DNA of 64,000 nucleotides, taken from the NCBI RefSeq assembly GCF_021233435.1, contig NZ_CP089468.1, positions 2,714,597 through 2,778,596 of the forward strand. Direction: 5' to 3'. This document shows, piece by piece, positions 19,500 through 27,906 of this stretch (position 1 is its first letter; every line of letters starts with the position of its first letter). Both the position numbers and the translations under genes were made by a program. The notes under the pieces were generated by a model. The model was not told the DNA's origin, did no database searches, and saw only the letters and a program-made list of their open reading frames with translations. This DNA comes from Halobacterium noricense. Lineage in GTDB: Archaea; Halobacteriota; Halobacteria; Halobacteriales; Halobacteriaceae.

Positions 19500-19874
19500 A
19501 TGAGCGACGACGCTGATTACGTGCCGGAGGAGTCGACCGAGGAGTTCCCCAGCGAGCACGAGGAGCCGCTCGCCGAGCACGTCGAGGAAACCCTCGAAGC
19601 GATGGAGGCGGCCGTCCAGGGGTCGAGCTACCCGACGAATGCGAGTTCGCTGAAGGCCGAGTACGCGACCGAGCGCGACGAAATCGTCAACGAGACGGAA
19701 GCGCTGGCGGACGTCTTCGACCGGCTGGTGCCCGAGGAGTACGCCACGCCCGAGGATGCCCGCGAGGCGATTCTCGGCGAATTGACCGGGCGGGCGGGCA
19801 TCGAGCACGGCGACCTCGCGGAGTACAACTCCGAGCGCGAACTCGACGCGATGGACCTCGTGCAGGACGAGTAG
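19500..19874 (+). CDS. DUF5789 family protein
   Basis: A 124-residue, very acidic, helical protein. SSLKAEYATERDEIVNETEA and the preceding EPLAEHVEETLEAMEAAVQG match the haloarchaeal DUF5789 family, whose function is unknown. No membrane segment or cysteine motif is present. The 217 bases after it, up to 20091, hold no gene I can support. Confidence 0.7.
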   Translation: MSDDADYVPEESTEEFPSEHEEPLAEHVEETLEAMEAAVQGSSYPTNASSLKAEYATERDEIVNETEALADVFDRLVPEEYATPEDAREAILGELTGRAGIEHGDLAEYNSERELDAMDLVQDE

Positions 19875-20091
19875 CGAGAAACGGTAGCACACCTCGTTCC
19901 AGTCGAAACGAAGGGGTGCCGAATGGTCGCCGTCCCGTGGTTCTGCTGTCGGAAAGGTAGTGCCGGGGTCGCGTTGCGCCGTAGCTATCAGTTGATTTTC
20001 CACTCGAAACGCCGCCCGCGAAGAGCAGACAGTCGTCAGACATCCGGAGTGCGGCGCGTCACTGACGCAGGTCGCGGCGGTCGTAGTGGCG

Positions 20092-20196
20092 CTAGCAGCT
20101 CCGGCAGTAGTACCGGCCGTCGCGCTGCCGGCGCAGTCGCGTGTGGCCGCGCGGACACTTGACGCGCCAGCCCGCGTCGGACGGATGGTCGCCCAT
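20092..20196 (-). CDS. Mini zinc-ribbon protein (possibly shortened)
   Basis: A 34-residue ORF reading MGDHPSDAGWRVKCP, then RGHTRLRRQRDGRYYCRSC and stop. The CPxGH and CxxC pairs make one zinc ribbon, and the coding sequence ends exactly on the last cysteine. After the TAG the frame continues for ten codons (RHYDRRDLRQ) to a TGA at 20059, which looks like the normal C-terminal tail of such a ribbon. Either the gene was shortened by a nonsense mutation or the ribbon alone is enough. Function unknown. Confidence 0.5.
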   Translation of the reverse strand: MGDHPSDAGWRVKCPRGHTRLRRQRDGRYYCRSC

Positions 20197-20264
20197 GTAG
20201 CCTCGTCTGACGCACGTCGTACACAAGAACGGAATCCTGCCGCGCGGTGAAACTGAAAGTGGCG

Positions 20265-21011
20265 TCAGGCCAGCGAGAGCACGAACAGCAGGACGGCGAC
20301 GATACCGGACGCGGCGGCCGCGCTGCCGAGCGTGGCGTCGTGGCTCTCGCGGAGGCCGTGCGTCCAGATGTACACTTGCCACGCACTGCCGACGAGCGCG
20401 CCGAGCACGCCGATGGCGGTGCCAGTCGTGTTCGTGAGCCGCCGGAGCTGGTCGGCCAGCAGCTCCGGGTCGCTGGCGAAGTCGACGCCCGACAGCAGGA
20501 AGACGAGGCCGACCGCGCCGAGCACGGTCTGGACGAGTTGGGCCGGCGTCGCCCAGCCGGTGACCGCCAGCGTCGCGGTGAACGAGCCGCGGCTCCCGGT
20601 GAACGCGCCGACTGCGTGCAGCGCGACGGCGACCAGCACCCAGCCCAGTAGAGTGCCGAAGAAAATCACGGGGATGCGTCCGTATATCGCGTCCCGGAGC
20701 TTCGCGCCGACCGAGACCTGCCCGGTCCGGGGTTCGTCGATAGTACAGGGTTCGGGTAGCGAGCCGTTCATCTCCGCGAACGACTGGCACGTCGATTCCG
20801 GCCACGGCTCCATCGTCGTGACCGTGACGGTGGCGTCGATTTGGGCGGCCATGTACTCGCCGATGGCGACGAACACGACGGTCGTGACCGCGGCGACCGC
20901 GACGACGACCAGCGCGGCGCTGCCCAGCGACCGCTCGGGCGGGTGCGTCCCGAAAAACGAGCGCGGGTCGAACAGCAGCGTCCGCAGGGCGTGGAGGGCG
21001 TCCCGAAGCAT
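20265..21011 (-). CDS. Yip1 family membrane protein
   Basis: A 248-residue protein with about five membrane helices (ALVVVAVAAVTTVVFVAIG, VIFFGTLLGWVLVAVALHAV, LVQTVLGAVGLVFLLSG, and others) and an external loop containing two cysteines (ESTCQSFAEMNGSLPEPC). The overall pattern fits the archaeal Yip1-domain family. I start at the ATG at 21011 (MLRDALHALRTLLFDPRSFF), since the N-terminal amphipathic helix is the usual beginning. The physiological role is unknown. Confidence 0.65.
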   Translation of the reverse strand: MLRDALHALRTLLFDPRSFFGTHPPERSLGSAALVVVAVAAVTTVVFVAIGEYMAAQIDATVTVTTMEPWPESTCQSFAEMNGSLPEPCTIDEPRTGQVSVGAKLRDAIYGRIPVIFFGTLLGWVLVAVALHAVGAFTGSRGSFTATLAVTGWATPAQLVQTVLGAVGLVFLLSGVDFASDPELLADQLRRLTNTTGTAIGVLGALVGSAWQVYIWTHGLRESHDATLGSAAAASGIVAVLLFVLSLA

Positions 21012-21073
21012 GGGGACGGGTGGTTCGCCCACGGTGCGTTTCAACGTACCGGCGACTCGCGGCGCGTGCGAGG

Positions 21074-21805
21074 TCAGTCGTGCTTGCGGAGGGATTCCTC
21101 GCGGAGTTCGCCGCGCGCGTGCCACGCGCGCGGCCGGCACGCGACGGCGACCGCAGTTCCGTACGTCACGGCGACGGCAGCGGTCACGGCGACGCCGGGC
21201 AGCGAGCCGATGGCGGCACTAGCCGGCCACGACGCCGGGGAGAACGCGGTGACGCGCACTACCCACGCCACGAGCAACACCGTCGACAGCGGCAGGTAGA
21301 TGCGACGCAGGCGGTGGGCAATCGCCTCCTCCGCGGAGACCTTGATGGTGGGTTCGCGGTAGTCGCGGGCGAGGCGCTCGCGCCAGTCGGCGTCCGGCGA
21401 CGTCTCGTCGGGCGCGAGGCCGGCGGCGACGACGTTCTCCTGGAGCGTGCGGACGCGGCTCCGCCAGATGTCGTAGCCGCGGTAGCGGCGCGCCTCCACG
21501 CCGAGGAACGCGCCGAGCGCGACGATACCGACGAGCAGGAGGTAGTGAGGGTTCGAGCGCCCGGAGAACGCCCACGTGAGGACCGCCGCCATCACGACGA
21601 CCGCCCAGTTCGTGGTGCGGTCGAGGCGCTCGCGCCAGAACTTCATGCGGTGGATTTCCCCGCGGTAGACGTGCGCGAGCGCGGAACTGGGGCCCATGTC
21701 GGCCTCGAACAGTCCCACGCCGAGTTCGGGGTCCGTGGCGACCGCTTCCTGACCGGTCGCGGTCTGCGCTTCGCCGTCAGTTGGGTCCGAAGTGTCGTCA
21801 GCCAT
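21074..21805 (-). CDS. DUF2270 membrane protein
   Basis: A 243-residue protein in which the segment LAHVYRGEIHRMKFWRERLD is followed by two membrane helices, a soluble stretch (RRYRGYDIWRSRVRTLQENV) and two more helices. This is the DUF2270 pattern. It lies 3 bases downstream of the DsrE2 gene and is probably in the same transcript as DsrE2 and TusA, but a sulfur role is only implied by position. Confidence 0.75.
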   Translation of the reverse strand: MADDTSDPTDGEAQTATGQEAVATDPELGVGLFEADMGPSSALAHVYRGEIHRMKFWRERLDRTTNWAVVVMAAVLTWAFSGRSNPHYLLLVGIVALGAFLGVEARRYRGYDIWRSRVRTLQENVVAAGLAPDETSPDADWRERLARDYREPTIKVSAEEAIAHRLRRIYLPLSTVLLVAWVVRVTAFSPASWPASAAIGSLPGVAVTAAVAVTYGTAVAVACRPRAWHARGELREESLRKHD

Positions 21806-21808
21806 CGG

Positions 21809-22357
21809 TCAGACGAGCAGCTGGACGTCCGCGTCGGCCATGTCCCGGAGCGCGGTGGCGGCGCCGACGCCGACGGTGACGCCGTCGTAGAAGTCGTCGG
21901 CGTCGTAGTCCAGCAGGTCAATAGTCATCTGGCAGGCCTGGAACTCCACGCCCATCTCGATGCCCGTTTCGAGGAGGTCGGCGACCGAAGCAGTGCCGTT
22001 GGCGTCGAGTTTGCGTTCCAGCATGCGCGTGGTCACGCGGTCCATCCCGGGCAGCGCCGCGACGGCGTTGGGAACCGGGAGGTTGGGGTTGCCGACGGCG
22101 CTCAGTTCGAGGCTGTCGGCGCGCTCCTCGTGGAGGACGTCCAGCCCCCAGAACGTGTGGAAGACGGTGACGTCCCAGTCGAAGGCGGCGGCCGTAGTTG
22201 CGAGGATGAGCGGCGGGTACGCCATGTCGAGCGTGCCCTTCGTGGCGACGATGCTCAGTTTCGGCTGGTCGTCGTCGGCATCGTCGAGGCGGGCTTCGAG
22301 GTCGGCGACGCGCGCCGCGAGTTCCTCGCGCGTCGGTTCGGCTGATTCCGCGCTCAT
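21809..22357 (-). CDS. dsrE2: DsrE/DrsE2-type sulfur carrier protein
   Basis: A 182-residue protein of the DsrE/DsrF-like family, which moves persulfide sulfur between carriers. An N-terminal coiled coil (EELAARVADLEARLDDAD) precedes the alpha/beta domain with SIVATKGTLDMAYPPLILAT and FHTFWGLDVL. The single strongly conserved cysteine is in FQACQMTIDLLDYDADDF, the expected sulfur-binding site. It overlaps the TusA gene by four bases. Confidence 0.82.
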   Translation of the reverse strand: MSAESAEPTREELAARVADLEARLDDADDDQPKLSIVATKGTLDMAYPPLILATTAAAFDWDVTVFHTFWGLDVLHEERADSLELSAVGNPNLPVPNAVAALPGMDRVTTRMLERKLDANGTASVADLLETGIEMGVEFQACQMTIDLLDYDADDFYDGVTVGVGAATALRDMADADVQLLV

Positions 22358-22590
22358 CGTTCCGTCCGGCGGACGTAGTGCGTGTAGACGTCGCCGTCCT
22401 CGGTCTGGTCGAGGAGTTCGACGCCGGCGGTGCCGTCGGCCCACCCGGCGAGGTCGCTGACGCTCCCGGGGTCAGTCGCGCGCACTTCGAGGACGTCGCC
22501 GACCACGAGGTCGTCGGTCGCCTGTTTGGTCTCGACCACTGGCATCGGGCAGCTCAGTCCGGTCGCGTCGAGGGTTTCGTCTGCATCCAT
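22354..22590 (-). CDS. tusA: TusA-like sulfur carrier protein
   Basis: A 78-residue protein with the signature LDATGLSCPMPVVETKQA; the cysteine in CPMP carries the persulfide. I start at the ATG at 22590 (MDADETLDATG) because TusA proteins begin just before the signature. It is the first gene of a minus-strand unit with DsrE2 and DUF2270 and is divergent from the rhodanese/metallo-beta-lactamase gene. Confidence 0.87.
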   Translation of the reverse strand: MDADETLDATGLSCPMPVVETKQATDDLVVGDVLEVRATDPGSVSDLAGWADGTAGVELLDQTEDGDVYTHYVRRTER

Positions 22591-22648
22591 GATTGTGCTC
22601 GGCCCACAATACCGACCAACCAGTGAAAAATTCGTCGATAGCAATCCG

Positions 22649-22663
22649 TTATTGTCACAATAA
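22649..22663. promoter_or_regulatory. Palindromic operator in the divergent sulfur promoter
   Basis: TTATTGTCACAATAA is a perfect 7-bp inverted repeat about one centre base. A further half-site GACAATA follows at 22664-22670 and CACAATA occurs near 22611-22617. The site lies in the 210-base AT-rich gap between tusA and the rhodanese/MBL gene, 58 bases from the tusA start. The winged-helix gene at 25285 is the obvious candidate to bind it; this is inference. Confidence 0.5.
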
Positions 22664-22800
22664 GACAATACCAATATAGACAGATATCGGCCTAAATGGC
22701 ATTTACGAGAGTGTTCCGGATAGGTTCAGGTTTAGTATTGTAGGAACTACACTCATCTACGCGAAGGCTTATTCGTTCGCGTCCGGTAGCCACAGCCGAG

Positions 22801-23976
22801 ATGCAACCCGAAGACTTCCCGGCGACCGACGCGATCCCCGACAGCGTCGCGCCGAGCGAACTGAAATCCCGCATCGACGCCGGCGAAGACGTCTTCGTCC
22901 TCGACGTGCGCGCGGCGAGCAACTACCAGGAGTGGCACATCGACAGTGGCGTCGAGTCGCTGAACGTCCCGTACTTCGAGTTCCTCGACGGCATCCCCGA
23001 GGACAGCCTTGCAGCACTGCCCGACGACCGCACGGTCACGGTGGTCTGCGCGAAGGGCGCGTCCAGCGAGTTCGTCGTGGGCCGCCTGCTCAACGCGGGC
23101 TACGACGCCGAACAGCTCGCCAACGGCATGCGCGGCTGGGCGCGGGTCTACGAGTCCCACGAAGTCAGGACGAACGGCGATGCGACAGTCGTGCAGTACC
23201 GACGTCCGTCCAGCGGCTGTCTCGCGTACCTCGTCGCCTCGAACGGCGAGGGCGCAGTCATCGACCCGCTACGCGCGTTCACCGACGCGTACGTCGAGGA
23301 CGCTCGCGAGCGCGGCGTCGACATCACCTACGCGCTCGACACGCACATTCACGCCGACCACGTCTCGGGTGTCCGGGAACTCGCCGCGGCGACCGGCGCG
23401 ACGGCAATCCTCCCCGAAGTGGCCGTCGCGCGCGGCGTCGACTACGACGCACCCTTTGAAACTGTCGCGGACGGCGACGAACTGACGGTCGGCAACGCGA
23501 CCGTCGAGGCCATTCACACGCCCGGCCACACGACCGGGATGACGGCGTACCGCGTCGACGACGTCCTGTTCACGGGCGACGGCCTGTTCACCGGGAGCGT
23601 CGCGCGCCCCGACCTCGAAGACCCCGACGCCGCCCGCGACGCCGCCGAAACGCTGTACGACACGCTCCACGAACGCGTACTCGCACACGACCCCGACACG
23701 CTCGTTGCGCCCGCACACTACGGCGACGGCGCGGTGCGGCGCGAGGACGACACGTACACCGCGCGACTCGACGGGGTTGTCGACCGCGTGGACGCGCTCT
23801 CGCTGGACCGCGAGGCGTTCGTGGCGTTCGTCACCACCGACATGCCGCCGCAACCCGCGAACCACGAGGACATCGTCGCGACGAACCTCGGCGAGCGCGC
23901 GCCCGGCGACGACGAGGCGTTCACGCTCGAACTCGGGCCGAACAACTGCGCGGCCAGCGGGGAGGCGGCCGAGTAG
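22801..23976 (+). CDS. Rhodanese / metallo-beta-lactamase fusion (persulfide dioxygenase-like)
   Basis: A 391-residue protein with an N-terminal rhodanese domain (residues 10-125, active-site Cys83 in VVCAKGASSEF) fused to an ETHE1-type metallo-beta-lactamase domain. The metal motif is THIHADH at 181-187, with GHTTGMTAY and LFTGDGLFTG following. ETHE1 enzymes oxidise glutathione-type persulfides; rhodanese domains accept or deliver the sulfur. Which low-molecular thiol is used in a haloarchaeon is not shown. It is immediately followed by the two YeeE/YedE genes. Confidence 0.88.
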   Translation: MQPEDFPATDAIPDSVAPSELKSRIDAGEDVFVLDVRAASNYQEWHIDSGVESLNVPYFEFLDGIPEDSLAALPDDRTVTVVCAKGASSEFVVGRLLNAGYDAEQLANGMRGWARVYESHEVRTNGDATVVQYRRPSSGCLAYLVASNGEGAVIDPLRAFTDAYVEDARERGVDITYALDTHIHADHVSGVRELAAATGATAILPEVAVARGVDYDAPFETVADGDELTVGNATVEAIHTPGHTTGMTAYRVDDVLFTGDGLFTGSVARPDLEDPDAARDAAETLYDTLHERVLAHDPDTLVAPAHYGDGAVRREDDTYTARLDGVVDRVDALSLDREAFVAFVTTDMPPQPANHEDIVATNLGERAPGDDEAFTLELGPNNCAASGEAAE

Positions 23977-24462
23977 ATGACGGGCGCACTCGTCGCCGCC
24001 GACCTGTTCCCGCGCGGCATCGCGCAGTACCTCGTCGGCGGCGTGTTCGTCGGGCTGGGGGCCGCCATCATCTACTTCGGCACCGGCATCATCGCGGGCG
24101 CGAGCACGTTCCTCGAATCCACGCTGTCGTACGTCTCGGACGTCCCGCGGTTCGAACGCGCGAAGTACGTGCGCTCGCGGGACTGGCGGGTCGTGTTCAC
24201 CGTCGGCATCGTCGCTGGCGCCGCCGTCTACACGCTCGTCTCCGGGAGCGGCGCGTGGACGACGGACGTCCAGTGGTGGCGGCTGCTCGGCGGTGGCGTA
24301 CTCGTCGGTATCGGTACGCGCGTCGGAAAGGGCTGTACGTCGGGCCACGGCGTCTGCGGCGTCGGGTCGCTCTCCGATGCCTCGCTCGTGAACGTCGTGA
24401 CGTTCCTCGGCGTCGCTATTGGAACGGCGCAACTGGTGCAGGCTGTGGGGGTGTCGCCGTGA
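23977..24462 (+). CDS. YeeE/YedE family permease, first half
   Basis: A 161-residue membrane protein starting directly after the preceding stop. It has about four helices and the conserved cysteine motif GKGCTSGHGVCGVG, seen in YeeE/YedE thiosulfate (sulfur compound) transporters. Bacterial YeeE is about twice as long, so this and the next gene probably form the two halves of one channel. It overlaps the next gene by four bases (GTGA). Confidence 0.85.
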   Translation: MTGALVAADLFPRGIAQYLVGGVFVGLGAAIIYFGTGIIAGASTFLESTLSYVSDVPRFERAKYVRSRDWRVVFTVGIVAGAAVYTLVSGSGAWTTDVQWWRLLGGGVLVGIGTRVGKGCTSGHGVCGVGSLSDASLVNVVTFLGVAIGTAQLVQAVGVSP

Positions 24463-25226
24463 CCCGCGAGGACGCAGCGACCGGAGGGAGCGAGTCCTCG
24501 GATAGTCGAGCGGGGACCGAAGAGACCCGCGAGGACGCAGCGACCGGAGGGAGCGAGTCCTCGGATAGTCGAGCGGGGACCGAAGAGACCCGCGAGGACG
24601 CAGCGACCGGAGGGAGCGAGTCCTCGGATAGTCGAGCGGGGACCGAAGAGACCCGCGAGGACGCAGCGACCGGAGGGAGCGAGTCCTCGGATAGTCGAGC
24701 GGGGACCGAAGAGACCCGCGAGGACGCAGCGACCGGAGGGAGCGAGTCCTCGGATAGTCGAGCGGGGACCGAAGAGACCCGCGAGGACGCAGCGACCGGA
24801 GGGAGCGGACGCAGCCCGTGGGTGCTGGCCGTCGTCCTGCTTGGCGGGATCGTGTTCGGGTTCGGGCTGGCGCTCAGCGGGATGGCGAAACCCGAGGTCG
24901 TCCTCGACTTCCTCCAGTTGGATGACCTCGGGCTCGTCTTCGTGATGGGCGGCGCGGCCGTCGTCTCCGGGCTGTCCTTTTTCGTCGCGACGCGGTACCT
25001 CGACCGTGCGCCGGTGACGGGGACGAGATACGGCCGGCGGCTGAAAGACCTCGACCGGAACGTCGTCGTCGGCGGTGCGGTGTTCGGCGTCGGCTGGGGG
25101 ATTTCAGGCATCTGCCCGGGCGCGGCGTACGCCAGCCTCGGCATCGGCAACCTCCCGATTCTGTGGGGCGTCGCGGGGATGTTCCTCGGGGCGTACGCGC
25201 AGGGGTACTGGCGGAGCCGCGACTGA
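24459..25226 (+). CDS. YeeE/YedE family permease, second half, with repeated N-terminal tail
   Basis: A 255-residue protein with a GTG start overlapping the previous stop. Residues 2-116 are five identical 21-residue repeats plus a partial sixth, each TREDAATGGSESSDSRAGTE plus one more Glu. The permease part starts near residue 118 (WVLAVVLLGGIVFGFGLAL) and has the family motif GISGICPGAAYASLGIG. The repeated tail is hydrophilic, acidic and probably disordered, on the side of the first helix. Without it the protein has the normal half-size. Confidence 0.85.
   Translation: MTREDAATGGSESSDSRAGTEETREDAATGGSESSDSRAGTEETREDAATGGSESSDSRAGTEETREDAATGGSESSDSRAGTEETREDAATGGSESSDSRAGTEETREDAATGGSGRSPWVLAVVLLGGIVFGFGLALSGMAKPEVVLDFLQLDDLGLVFVMGGAAVVSGLSFFVATRYLDRAPVTGTRYGRRLKDLDRNVVVGGAVFGVGWGISGICPGAAYASLGIGNLPILWGVAGMFLGAYAQGYWRSRD
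24462..24806 (+). repeat. 63-bp perfect tandem repeat, 5.5 copies
   Basis: Copies start at 24462, 24525, 24588, 24651, 24714 and 24777 (the last is 30 bases long). I see no base difference between copies. The unit is 21 codons, so changes in copy number keep the reading frame. The absence of synonymous drift shows very recent expansion or continuing homogenisation. Confidence 0.95.
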
Positions 25227-25284
25227 CGGTATTGCATGGCCTCTACAAACCTTTTTACGGCTCAGCGGCGTACTCCCGCCCGAG

Positions 25285-25716
25285 ATGCCAGATTCGATGC
25301 GCGGCTACCTCCAGCGGGACATAGAGTGCGAGGCGCTTCTGGAGTGCTTCCACGGTCTCCGCGACCTCGACCGGCGCGTGTTCGGGCTGCTCGTCGAGAC
25401 CGGCGAGCCACTGACCGTCGACGAACTCAGCGACCGCATCGACCGCGAGCGCTCGACGGCCTACCGGTCGGTCCAGCGGCTGATGGACGCCGGCCTCGTC
25501 GAGAAGCGCCAGGTGAACTACGACCACGGCGGCTACTACCACGTCTACGAGCCCGCCGACCCCGACGAAATCGCCGACGAGATGCAACGCATGCTCAACG
25601 ACTGGTACGCGAAGATGGGGCAACTCATCGGCGAATTCCGCGGGGAGTACGCGCACGTCGAAGCGGCCGACACGGACGCCGAACCCGAGACCGCGGCGCC
25701 GCCCGCCGACCAGTAA
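25285..25716 (+). CDS. Winged-helix transcriptional regulator (TrmB-like)
   Basis: A 143-residue protein with the DNA-binding helices in residues 38-80 (LTVDELSDRIDRERSTAYRS, then VQRLMDAGLVEKRQ) followed by a helical tail that could dimerise. The start is the ATG at 25285 (MPDSMRGYLQRD). It ends the sulfur gene block and is the best candidate to control the palindromic divergent promoter at 22649. No ligand-binding domain is seen, although the acidic C-terminus and one N-terminal Cys could matter. Confidence 0.75.
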   Translation: MPDSMRGYLQRDIECEALLECFHGLRDLDRRVFGLLVETGEPLTVDELSDRIDRERSTAYRSVQRLMDAGLVEKRQVNYDHGGYYHVYEPADPDEIADEMQRMLNDWYAKMGQLIGEFRGEYAHVEAADTDAEPETAAPPADQ

Positions 25717-25731
25717 CGCGAACGTTCCCCG

Positions 25732-26952
25732 TCAGTGCGCGTGCGCTCCCTCGGCTTCTTCGTCGGCGCTCGTGCCGTACATCAGGTAGAGTTCCGCGAG
25801 GAACACCAGCGTGAACGCCGCGTTCAGGTATCGCGTGTATCCCGACGGCGCGGTGCCGCCGGCTTCACCCGCCGTTGGGACGAGCCCGAGGCCGTACCAG
25901 GCGTAGTGGATGACGATGCCGGAGACGACGGCCGTCACGAAGATGCCGACGAACAGTACCGCCGCCATCCGCAGCCCGTAGTACCGCCGGTAGGCGTCGG
26001 TGATGGTGGGAACGATGAGGTCCGCGAAGATGAAGCTCATCACGCCGCCGAACGCGATGCCGTTGCTCCAGAGGATGACCGCGAACGGGACGTTCCCGAC
26101 CGAGCAGACGAACGTCACGACGCCGACCGTGACGCCGATTATCGCGCTCGCGGCGACCCACGAGAACGACCCCTGCGCGCCGACATCGAACAGCGTCGTC
26201 CACCACGAGCGCGGCACGAACGCGCCGATGAGCCCCGCGACCAGGAAGCCGGCGACGATGTCCGTCCACAGCATCTGCCACTCGCCGACCGCGTTCTTCG
26301 CGGCGAGTCGCCACCCGCGCTTCGTCGCGAGACTCGGGTGGAGCGACTCGACCTGCTGTTCCTCCTGGTAGGTTCGTTTGCAGGACTCCGAGCAGAAGTA
26401 CTCGGTGCCGCCGTCGACGTCCAGCGTGACGACGTCGTCGCTGGTCGGGTCGACGTCCATCCCGCAGACGGGGTCGCGGACGCCCTCCGCGGACTGGACG
26501 TGGTCGCGGGCGGCCGCGAACCACTCTTCGGGCACGACGTACTGGAAGACGGCGGCGAGCAGGACGATGAGCAACAGGCCGGCGGCGTAGTCCGCGAGCA
26601 CGAACTCCCAGCCGAGCAGAATCCACATCACGAGCCCGAGCTCGATGACGAGGTTCGTGGACGCGAACTGGAACGCCGCCAGGCTCGCTATCGGCGACGC
26701 GCCCTTCTTGAAGAGGCTCTTCGTCGTCGCGACCGCGCCGAACGAACACGACGACGACGCCGCGCCGAACAGCGTGCCGAGGCCGAGCTCGCGGAGGCCG
26801 GACCCGCCGAGCACCCGGGACATCCGCTCCTCGCTGACGAACGTCTCGACGGCACCCGCGATGGTGAACCCGAGCACGAGCGCCCACCACGTCTCCCAGA
26901 ACATCTCCCCGCCGAGTCGGAGTCCCTCGGCGAGCGTGTCGACGACGCTCAT
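25732..26952 (-). CDS. Permease of the SO_0444/UPF0718 type with YHS domain
   Basis: A 406-residue membrane protein made of two similar halves, each with about four helices, separated by a soluble YHS domain (GVRDPVCGMDVDP ... GGTEYFCSESCKRTYQ). The motifs SSSCSFGAVATTKSLFKKGA and CSVGNVPFAVILW are typical of this permease family, proposed to export divalent metals or arsenic compounds. The YHS cysteines suggest metal sensing or delivery. The ATG at 26952 gives the usual N-terminus (MSVVDTLAEGLRLGG). A His-rich C-terminal end (GAHAH) is visible. Confidence 0.8.
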   Translation of the reverse strand: MSVVDTLAEGLRLGGEMFWETWWALVLGFTIAGAVETFVSEERMSRVLGGSGLRELGLGTLFGAASSSCSFGAVATTKSLFKKGASPIASLAAFQFASTNLVIELGLVMWILLGWEFVLADYAAGLLLIVLLAAVFQYVVPEEWFAAARDHVQSAEGVRDPVCGMDVDPTSDDVVTLDVDGGTEYFCSESCKRTYQEEQQVESLHPSLATKRGWRLAAKNAVGEWQMLWTDIVAGFLVAGLIGAFVPRSWWTTLFDVGAQGSFSWVAASAIIGVTVGVVTFVCSVGNVPFAVILWSNGIAFGGVMSFIFADLIVPTITDAYRRYYGLRMAAVLFVGIFVTAVVSGIVIHYAWYGLGLVPTAGEAGGTAPSGYTRYLNAAFTLVFLAELYLMYGTSADEEAEGAHAH

Positions 26953-27072
26953 GTGTGAAGGTACGGACGCCTCGCTTAGTGGCGTTGTGGTTGCGTTCGT
27001 TCGGCGACGAACCCGCGGAAGTTTGGAAAGCAAAGCGGTCGTGCGGCTACGGGACGAAGCGTCGCAGAGAAG

Positions 27073-27145
27073 TAGTCCATCCTGGATTCGAACCAGGGTC
27101 GAAGCCCCCAGAAGGCTTCAGGATTGGCCGCTACCCCAATGGACT
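27073..27145 (-). tRNA. tRNA-Gln (anticodon CTG)
   Basis: The reverse strand folds as a 73-base tRNA. The acceptor AGTCCAT pairs with ATGGACT and the discriminator is A. The anticodon stem GAAGCC/GGCTTC encloses loop TTCTGGG, giving anticodon CTG (reads CAG). The T arm is CCTGGTTCGAATCCAGG. No intron is seen and CCA is not encoded. Confidence 0.95.
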
Positions 27146-27296
27146 GCTCGCACACGGTAGAAGACGATTGTGGCTTATGAGTGTTGCGAACCCCGACGAC
27201 GGAGACGCGCCGAGCAGCCGTGACGCCCCATCGCATCGACACCGCGAACGTGTGTAGTTCGACGCCTATTTGCCGTCCGAGAATGCACGTTCTCGT

Positions 27297-27881
27297 ATGT
27301 ACGTCGGACGGTTCGTCGTCGTCGGTCCGGACGTGGCAGCGTATCGAGTGTCCTCGCGGTCGTTCCCGAACCGCCAGGTAGTCGAGCGCGAGGAGGCGTT
27401 GACGGTCGCGCCAACGCCGGACGCGCCAGAGACGGACAACCCCTACGTGTCGTACAACTGCTACCGGACGGCGGCGGGGCACGCGGTCGTCGGGAACGGC
27501 AGCCACGTCGACCCGATTGCGGAGAAACTCGAACTCGGCTATCCGGCGCGGGACGCGCTCGCGGCGTCGCTGCTCGCGCTCGACTACGAGAAAGACGACT
27601 ACGACACGCCCCGTATCGCAGGTGTGCTGACGCCCGACGGTGACGCGTTCGTCGGGACCGTGCGGAAGGACGCGCTGCTCGTCGAGGCGGTCGACGAGCC
27701 GACGCTCGTCGCGACCTACGAGAAGGACAGCCCCGAGCCAATCGGCTTCGAGGCCGACACCGCGAGCGAGGCGGCCGCAGAGGCGTACAGTGCGGCGTTC
27801 GAGCACGCGGTCTGTGCGGTCGGCGTCGTGCGCGACGACGACGGGTACGCGACGGCAATCGAGAACGGGCCGGAGAACTAA
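27297..27881 (+). CDS. purO: IMP cyclohydrolase, archaeal type
   Basis: A 194-residue enzyme for the last step of purine synthesis, closing FAICAR to IMP. It begins [20 protein letters not shown] and contains [20 protein letters not shown], both characteristic of PurO, which replaces the PurH cyclohydrolase in archaea. The ATG at 27297 is chosen over the upstream ATG at 27270 because PurO proteins start at MYVGRF. Confidence 0.9.
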   Translation: MYVGRFVVVGPDVAAYRVSSRSFPNRQVVEREEALTVAPTPDAPETDNPYVSYNCYRTAAGHAVVGNGSHVDPIAEKLELGYPARDALAASLLALDYEKDDYDTPRIAGVLTPDGDAFVGTVRKDALLVEAVDEPTLVATYEKDSPEPIGFEADTASEAAAEAYSAAFEHAVCAVGVVRDDDGYATAIENGPEN

Positions 27882-27906
27882 GGGCGACCGGGCCCGACCG
27901 GCAGAC

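Noticed and set aside
19875-20091. Short plus- and minus-strand frames in the gap after the DUF5789 gene
   Set aside because: None has a convincing start, a recognisable motif or the acidic composition of local proteins.
20059-20094. TAG in the zinc-ribbon gene as a pyrrolysine codon
   Set aside because: Nothing in the window suggests pyrrolysine use, and haloarchaea generally lack it. A nonsense mutation or a true stop is simpler.
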